A stretch of 40,545 bases of DNA from Halodesulfovibrio spirochaetisodalis. Its GTDB lineage: Bacteria; Desulfobacterota; Desulfovibrionia; Desulfovibrionales; Desulfovibrionaceae. Location of the stretch: contig NZ_JXMS01000033.1 in NCBI RefSeq assembly GCF_001672295.1, forward strand, positions 1-40,545, read 5' to 3'. Position 1 is the first letter of the stretch, and each line of letters begins with the position of its first letter. Positions 35,709 to 40,545 of the stretch are shown one piece after another. Under the pieces are notes generated by a model that saw nothing but the letters and a program-made list of their open reading frames with translations, was not told the DNA's origin and searched no databases. A program made the translations under genes and the position numbers.

Positions 35709-36341
35709 TTAAAGGCTAGAGAGTCCATTCCGTAGTGCATACAATGTTGCTTGAACTCTATTGGCTAAACCTAATTTACAGAAAATATTGTTCAAATGTG
35801 TTGAAACAGTTGCACAACTAATATTTAGCTCATTCGATATAGTCTTATTATCCCTTCCTGTTGCCACCAGTTGTAGAATTTCTATTTCTCTGGAAGTTAG
35901 TTGTGATGTTTTTTCTGCAGTAAGGTCATGAGAAGTAATAAGTAACCTTAAAGCCTGTGTTGCAATGGTAGGATTAGTTGTTAGCAGCCCACAGTTTAAC
36001 TTTCGAATGCTTTCAACCAACTCTTCCGGTGAAGCCGTTTTTTCTAAAAAACCCAAGATTCCTGCTTTAACAATAGTAGCAAGCTCGTCTTCAGATATTA
36101 TATTCGTTAATAAGAGTATTCTACTTGGAATTTTTCTTTTTATCAGCCTGAGGCTTGTCTCTAAGTCATCAATAAGGATGATGTCTGGTTTTGTAAGTTC
36201 TATTTTAGGAAGTATTGAATTTTCGGTAGATACATCTTCTACAACAGTTATTCCTGTGGCTTTAGATAATACCATCTTTAAACCAATTCGAAATATTTCC
36301 TGACGATCAACTAACAGAATTTTTAAGTTACGATTATTCAT
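35709..36341 (-). CDS. Orphan NarL/LuxR-type response regulator with altered receiver
   Basis: A 210-residue regulator with a receiver domain (about 5-120) and a LuxR-type helix-turn-helix (about 148-205, LTSREIEILQLVATGRDNKTISNELNI). The likely phospho-acceptor is Asp58, with Thr79 and Lys101 in their usual places. The acidic pair at the N-terminus is broken: where most receivers have DD, this one has VDRQ, so the second metal-binding acid is Arg13. The normal PG loop after Asp58 is also missing. No histidine kinase is adjacent. It may act without phosphorylation. AAGG precedes the start. Confidence 0.88.
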   Translation of the reverse strand: MNNRNLKILLVDRQEIFRIGLKMVLSKATGITVVEDVSTENSILPKIELTKPDIILIDDLETSLRLIKRKIPSRILLLTNIISEDELATIVKAGILGFLEKTASPEELVESIRKLNCGLLTTNPTIATQALRLLITSHDLTAEKTSQLTSREIEILQLVATGRDNKTISNELNISCATVSTHLNNIFCKLGLANRVQATLYALRNGLSSL

Positions 36342-36830
36342 GACTAGCCTTACTGCCTATAACGAATACAGATTTTATGCTTGTTAGGTTGTCATCCGCT
36401 AACGTTAGATCACCCTACGTTTTTCTAAAGAAGGTATTTGAGCTGGCTTAGGGACGATGCAGTCGTAACAGTGCTACGAAATGTTGTTTGAATTGGGCAA
36501 TAGTTTGCCCGCCCCTCGTTCAAGGTTTGTTTTTTTGTGTTTTTATAGTCCGCTTGGTCTGTAAAGTAGATGCAGGGGCCATTCTTGTCAATGTAAAAGT
36601 CCAATTGGACTAAAAAAGGAGTGCTTTCCGGTCTTTTTTCTTGAAAAAATTCAAGGTGGATAACTGCAGTAAAATTGAAGCTGCTTTTGCGAGAGTAAGG
36701 TCAGCTGTCATCTTTTTAGTCCAAATAGTCTAAAAAGATTGACAGGAGCAGCGTCAATTTTTATTTTCGTCCAAGTGGAATAAAAAAGCCGATTAATCTA
36801 CCAAAGTTAAAATGAAAAAAGGAATTAGAA
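36342..36830. promoter_or_regulatory. Control region with four AGTCC-type operators
   Basis: Four palindromes of the form AGTCC-N4-GGACT occur, most followed by a run of A: 36547-36560, 36598-36611, 36718-36731 and 36768-36781, the second one perfect. The promoter of the rightward gene, TTGACA (36739-36744), 17 bases, TATTTT (36762-36767), is bracketed by the last two operators. The first overlaps TATAAA on the minus strand, a plausible -10 for the response regulator. Confidence 0.75.
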
Positions 36831-37358
36831 ATGTTTAACGGATTTTCAAGAGAATTTTTAGGCGAGACTCCCACAAGACGAGATAAAATAACAATTTTTA
36901 GTATTACTTTTCTATTAGTAGGGGTTGTTGGCTATAAAAGCTCACCAGAGCTAGCAATGTTACCTATGTGGAAAGTAATACTATTTCTGGTAACGATATT
37001 GGACATTTTTGCTGGAGCGATAGCCAATTTTACGAAATCGAGTCAGATCTATTATAAAAATAAGCCAGCTAAAAGAATTGCTTTCTATTTTGAACACATA
37101 ATTCACATTGCATTCCTCGTCTTAACAGTGGGGCACATGTGGTATTGTGTTGGATTGCTAGCATACACAATTGCTGCTGGCTTATTTGTAAACTATACTG
37201 ATTCACTTAAGCAGCAAGAAATTAATGCAGCAGCTGTTGTATGTATTGGTCTTGTTTTATTTTATGTTGTCGTTCCAGTTCCGCAAATACTTGTGTGGTT
37301 GCCGTCTGTTTTTCTGGTAAAATTGATATTTGGCTTTTCGATACGAAGAGAAAGGTAA
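36831..37358 (+). CDS. Polytopic membrane protein under AGTCC operators
   Basis: A 175-residue protein with about five membrane helices. Between helix 2 and 3 are the conserved-looking LDIFAGAIANFTKSSQIYY, where several small and polar residues fall inside a helix, and FEHIIHIAFL with histidines that could bind a cofactor or metal. I do not recognise the family and assign no function. AAGGA stands 8 bases before the ATG. The dense operator array before it suggests tight control, perhaps as an effector of the flavoprotein regulon. Confidence 0.75.
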   Translation: MFNGFSREFLGETPTRRDKITIFSITFLLVGVVGYKSSPELAMLPMWKVILFLVTILDIFAGAIANFTKSSQIYYKNKPAKRIAFYFEHIIHIAFLVLTVGHMWYCVGLLAYTIAAGLFVNYTDSLKQQEINAAAVVCIGLVLFYVVVPVPQILVWLPSVFLVKLIFGFSIRRER

Positions 37359-37396
37359 CACTATTCCTGCTGAGGGAACATTTTGTGGAGGATATA

Positions 37397-37434
37397 AGAC
37401 GCTCGCTTAATATAGTTAGGCGGGCGCTTTTTTT
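37397..37434 (+). terminator. Rho-independent terminator after membrane protein
   Basis: A 12-bp stem with one bulge and two wobbles (37397-37408 with 37419-37430), then T7. Confidence 0.75.
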
Positions 37435-37577
37435 CTTGAATATTAAGATTGAGAACAACGTGCTAACTTCATTGTTTTTGTTAATGAAAAATCCCAATAC
37501 GTATTCATTTTATCAATTTGTTCAAGATGTTCTGCGCATGTATAGCGGTAGTAATTTTAACATCTTGGAGGAAGACA

Positions 37578-38855
37578 ATGAGCGATGCTGCATACACAGC
37601 CATGTGGGAGAATTTAAATCTGGATATCTCGGCACACGATGGCCTGCTTGAAGTACTGGGAAAGTTTTACGGGGATATTTATCTTTCTCAGCAAAATAGA
37701 CTCAAGGGAATGGAGTACTTGGATTTTGTTCTCTCCGAAGTACATGGTTTGCGTGTCAAAGAGCTTCAGGACGCAAAAGCAGCAGGGAAAAAGGTCATTG
37801 GTACCTTCTGTGTTTTTGTTCCAGAAGAGCTCACATTAGCTGCAGACGCTGTACATGTGGGACTGTGTTCAGGTGCTGATGCTGGAACGGAGGAAGCGGA
37901 AAAGCTCGTTCCCCGTAATACATGCGCACTCATCAAATCTTTTATCGGATTCAAACTTGCCCGTCTTTGTCCATACACAGAGTCATGTGATCTGATCGTT
38001 GGTGAAACAACATGCGATGGTAAGAAAAAGGCATATGAAGCATTCAGCAATCATGTTTCAATGCATGTTATGGAAGTACCGCAAACAAAGACAGCAGATG
38101 CTAAAGCTCTTTTTAAGGCAGAAGTGCTTAGGCATAAAGAAGCCTTGAAAGCACTTACCGGTACTGAAATCACACTCGAAAATTTACAAAAATCAATCAC
38201 TATAGTGAATGAAAAACGAAAAGCACTACAGCGCCTTTCCCGCCTGAGAGCCGCCGATCCTGCCCCGATATCTGGACGTGATGCGTTACTTATTAATCAG
38301 GTTTCTTTTTACGACGATCCGGTTCGTTTCACCCAGTCCATCAACACACTCTGTGATCAAATTGAAGAACGCATTGAAAAGAAAGAAGGTGTAGTTCCTG
38401 CTGGAACTAAACGCTTGTTGGTGTCTGGATGCCCTATGGCTGTTCCAAACTGGAAATTGCCGTATGTTATGGAAAGCTCCAATGCTGTGATAGTTGGCGA
38501 AGAATCGTGTATCGGCTCCCGAAATGTCAGGGACTTGGTAGATGAAACGCCAGACACTCTAGATGGACTGATTGATGCGTTAGTTGACCGCTATATGAAA
38601 ATAGACTGTGCCTGCTTTACGCCAAACAACGAACGCATGAGCAATGTAGAAACAATGGCAAAAGAACTTAATGCCGATGGCGTAATACACTATGCGTTAT
38701 CTTTCTGTCAGCCATATGCACACGAAGCCATAAAGCTAAATAATGTGCTGTCAGCGAAGGGCATTCCCATGCTGTCTATTGAAACTGATTACAGCATGGA
38801 AGATGTTGAGCAGCTTAAGACTCGTGTAGAAGCTTTTGTTGAGATGTTGGATTAG
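37578..38855 (+). CDS. Double-cubane cluster reductase (2-hydroxyacyl-CoA dehydratase D family)
   Basis: A 425-residue protein of the BcrC/BadD/HgdB family, of the double-cubane type (E. coli YjiM relatives). Conserved motifs include GTFCVFVPEELTLAADA, LIVGETTCDGKKKAYE, RLLVSGCPMAVPNWKLP and VIVGEESCIGSRNVRD, with cysteines placed to ligate an iron-sulfur cluster. Such proteins reduce small or activated substrates at low potential once loaded by an ATP-driven activator. GGAGG lies 8 bases before the ATG at 37578; the longer frame from 37518 is rejected. The activator gene follows 2 bases later. Confidence 0.9.
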   Translation: MSDAAYTAMWENLNLDISAHDGLLEVLGKFYGDIYLSQQNRLKGMEYLDFVLSEVHGLRVKELQDAKAAGKKVIGTFCVFVPEELTLAADAVHVGLCSGADAGTEEAEKLVPRNTCALIKSFIGFKLARLCPYTESCDLIVGETTCDGKKKAYEAFSNHVSMHVMEVPQTKTADAKALFKAEVLRHKEALKALTGTEITLENLQKSITIVNEKRKALQRLSRLRAADPAPISGRDALLINQVSFYDDPVRFTQSINTLCDQIEERIEKKEGVVPAGTKRLLVSGCPMAVPNWKLPYVMESSNAVIVGEESCIGSRNVRDLVDETPDTLDGLIDALVDRYMKIDCACFTPNNERMSNVETMAKELNADGVIHYALSFCQPYAHEAIKLNNVLSAKGIPMLSIETDYSMEDVEQLKTRVEAFVEMLD

Positions 38856-38857
38856 CG

Positions 38858-39625
38858 ATGTTTGCAGGGATAGACATTGGCTCACGTTCAATTGAACTGG
38901 TGGTACAGCAAGCAGGAAAAATTATTCATACCGCGCAGCTTCCCACTACGTTTTCACCCCTCGAACAATGCCGAAAGCTATTACATGGTCACACACCGAA
39001 ACTGCTCACAGCAACAGGCTATGGCCGTGAATTGGTTAAAAGTATTGAGCTTCCGTATGAAGTCAAAACGATTACTGAAATCAAAGCACATGCCCTTGGC
39101 GCTCATGCGTTATTTCCAGACGCCCGAACAGTTCTTGATATCGGCGGTCAGGATACCAAAGCTATCGCCCTTAATGACAAAGGGAGAGTTCTCAAATTTG
39201 AAATGAATGACCGTTGTGCAGCAGGAACTGGAAAGTTTTTAGAGTATACGGCTGCGGTATTTCAAATGGATGTCGAACAGTTTGGGAAATATGCGCTAGA
39301 GGGTATTAACCCGCCTGTTATTAACAGTATGTGCACCGTATTTGCGGAAACAGAAGCAACATCGCTTATGGCACAAGGTTTTCCTCCATCAGATATCGCG
39401 TTGGCCTTGCATCAGGCTGTCGTACGCAGGACGTGCACCATGTTAAAGCGAACAGGGTTAGAATACCCTCTCGTATTTTCCGGTGGCGTGGCAAACAACG
39501 CCTGCATACGCAATCAGTTGCAACAGGAACTCGGAAGCAGCGCTACTGTTTATATTGCAGATCAACCAGATATGTGTGGTGCTTTTGGGGCAAGCCTCTG
39601 GGCAGAACAATCGTGCTCTGACTAA
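38858..39625 (+). CDS. Activating ATPase of the reductase (BadF/BadG/HgdC family)
   Basis: A 255-residue ASKHA-fold ATPase. The first phosphate loop FAGIDIGSRSIEL is at residues 2-14, the second VLDIGGQDTKA at 92-102, and SGGVANNACIRNQL forms the adenosine-binding part. Cysteines 120 and 159 are 39 residues apart, the same spacing as the two that hold the intersubunit [4Fe-4S] cluster in HgdC (Cys127 and Cys166, from memory). It should donate one electron at very low potential to the upstream protein at the cost of ATP. The start is 2 bases after the reductase stop, so they form one unit. Confidence 0.93.
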   Translation: MFAGIDIGSRSIELVVQQAGKIIHTAQLPTTFSPLEQCRKLLHGHTPKLLTATGYGRELVKSIELPYEVKTITEIKAHALGAHALFPDARTVLDIGGQDTKAIALNDKGRVLKFEMNDRCAAGTGKFLEYTAAVFQMDVEQFGKYALEGINPPVINSMCTVFAETEATSLMAQGFPPSDIALALHQAVVRRTCTMLKRTGLEYPLVFSGGVANNACIRNQLQQELGSSATVYIADQPDMCGAFGASLWAEQSCSD

Positions 39626-39681
39626 GGGGGGCTTAATGCATAGAAGAAAATTGTTCTGGTTACGACAACATAGATAAGAGT

Positions 39682-39715
39682 AAGGCAGGCTGATTCATTT
39701 CAGTCTGCCTTTTTT
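39682..39715 (+). terminator. Rho-independent terminator after reductase/activator unit
   Basis: AAGGCAGGCTGA pairs with TCAGTCTGCCTT (one wobble) across a 6-base loop, followed by T-rich sequence. The convergent channel gene ends 57 bases on. Confidence 0.9.
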
Positions 39716-39771
39716 CTTTTGGTATAGTCACATAATGTGTGCACAGAAATCTCGCATAAAGGCACAACCGA

Positions 39772-40545
39772 CTATCGTACTACTGCACTGGATGTTTTGT
39801 CGAACGGGTTTGTGCGGACAGCGAGGGAGAAAAGGTAAGGGTAGTCCGTTTGCAGATGTTGCATGTAGTCTATCCATTGGGAGAGCAACAGCTTGTATAC
39901 TCGGTGGATATCACCCGAAAGATGCTTGAGATCTGTTTTAGGAAGATCGGTGAGAGTGCTTCGGTTAAGTAGCTCTTCTTTTAGATGGAATGTTGCCCAC
40001 ATCAGATCTGTAAACTGTTCATGCTCAGCCATGTTGGGGTTTTCTAGTATGCGCATCAAAAAAGGCGTGTGGGTTTGTAATAGCTGCTTGAGCTCTTCTA
40101 AATCGTTTCCAGCATGTTGGGCTTCAAAGGGGTAATTCAGCATGTGCTGGCGTACTCCGGCAAAGTCTTTTGCCTGCCATTTACCGCAATTGGCGAGTCT
40201 GCTTTGCACGGTAGGCAGGTTCGTATCCAGACTGGAAATTTGGAACAAGAGTTTGGTGCCCACTTCACTGAAAAAGCTTCCTATGACCATGTTAAGACGT
40301 TGCAGCCGCTCGCGTTTCTCTCTGGCATTTAACAGGCGTTCGGTCATGCTGGTGAGGACGATAGTGAAGGTGCATACGCCGGAGAGAATGAGAATAGTAG
40401 CGAGAATTTTCCCAGCTCCAGTTGTTGGGTGGATGTCTCCATAACCTACTGTGGTTACAGTAACGACGGAAAAATAGAGAGCATCGGCAAATGGGATATT
40501 TTCTGCATACATAAACCCGAAGACACTACAGAGAAAAAGGGTGCC
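39772..40545 (-). CDS. Potassium-channel-like protein, 5' end cut by the window
   Basis: The frame is open to the right edge, so the N-terminus is missing; the first visible ATG at 40512 lies in what is probably the end of the first membrane helix. The pore region is intact, with the selectivity filter TVGYGD about 20 residues further on, followed by a second membrane helix. The roughly 180-residue cytoplasmic part has no recognisable RCK/TrkA domain and looks mostly helical. It is likely a two-helix potassium channel with an unusual cytoplasmic domain. Gating cannot be inferred. Confidence 0.82.
   Translation of the reverse strand, partial: GTLFLCSVFGFMYAENIPFADALYFSVVTVTTVGYGDIHPTTGAGKILATILILSGVCTFTIVLTSMTERLLNAREKRERLQRLNMVIGSFFSEVGTKLLFQISSLDTNLPTVQSRLANCGKWQAKDFAGVRQHMLNYPFEAQHAGNDLEELKQLLQTHTPFLMRILENPNMAEHEQFTDLMWATFHLKEELLNRSTLTDLPKTDLKHLSGDIHRVYKLLLSQWIDYMQHLQTDYPYLFSLAVRTNPFDKTSSAVVR

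Overview
The window looks like chromosome of a Desulfovibrionaceae-type sulfate reducer (Desulfobacterota) of moderate to low G+C. This is an inference from content, not a database match: a lactate permease, a double-cubane reductase with its activating ATPase, several iron-sulfur and flavin proteins, a membrane-anchored PAS chemoreceptor, a PAS-GGDEF cyclase and a textbook sigma-54 promoter. I see no insertion sequence, prophage, tRNA, rRNA or CRISPR array. I call 38 protein genes (one cut by the right edge) and many strong hairpin terminators.

Layout. 0-5.3 kb: Ada-like alkylation-repair regulator, chemoreceptor, diguanylate cyclase, TauE-type exporter. 5.3-9.1 kb: lactate permease behind a long leader with hairpins and repeated operator-like palindromes, a small membrane protein, and a 51-residue membrane peptide gene that carries another copy of the same palindrome. 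9.1-13.1 kb: APC amino-acid permease behind a sigma-54 promoter and a structured leader, then a LysE exporter and AraC regulator as a pair. 13.1-17.1 kb: gap and pgk, then a [2Fe-2S] protein and a SigZ-like sigma factor, both ending in cysteine-rich tails. 17.3-18.5 kb: iron-sulfur flavoprotein divergent from an HxlR regulator. 18.5-22.5 kb: pqiABC plus a fourth membrane protein. 22.9-25.5 kb: ADP-ribosylglycohydrolase and an exported haem-binding protein. 25.6-33.4 kb: second flavoprotein divergent from a TetR regulator with two perfect operators, then a methyltransferase, acetyltransferase, OmpA-type lipoprotein, HEPN-like protein, VOC protein and PLP decarboxylase. 34.0-37.4 kb: third flavoprotein, a second TetR, an orphan response regulator and a membrane protein. 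37.6-40.5 kb: double-cubane reductase, activator, and a K+-channel-like protein.

The most interesting pattern is regulatory. Three flavoproteins share the cysteine spacing CX2CX2CX6-7C at residues 47/50/53/60-61, and each sits beside its own regulator. The second has two AGGTC-N4-GACCT operators laid over its promoter. The third shares a different operator, AGTCC-N4-GGACT, with four sites upstream of a membrane protein 2.8 kb away, which outlines a small local regulon around the second TetR and the orphan response regulator. Separately, the APC permease seems to be controlled first by sigma-54 and then by a leader able to form two mutually exclusive hairpins.

Start codons were moved from the longest open frame where a better ribosome binding site was visible. 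Product names come from motif recognition by eye; no search or structure prediction was run.
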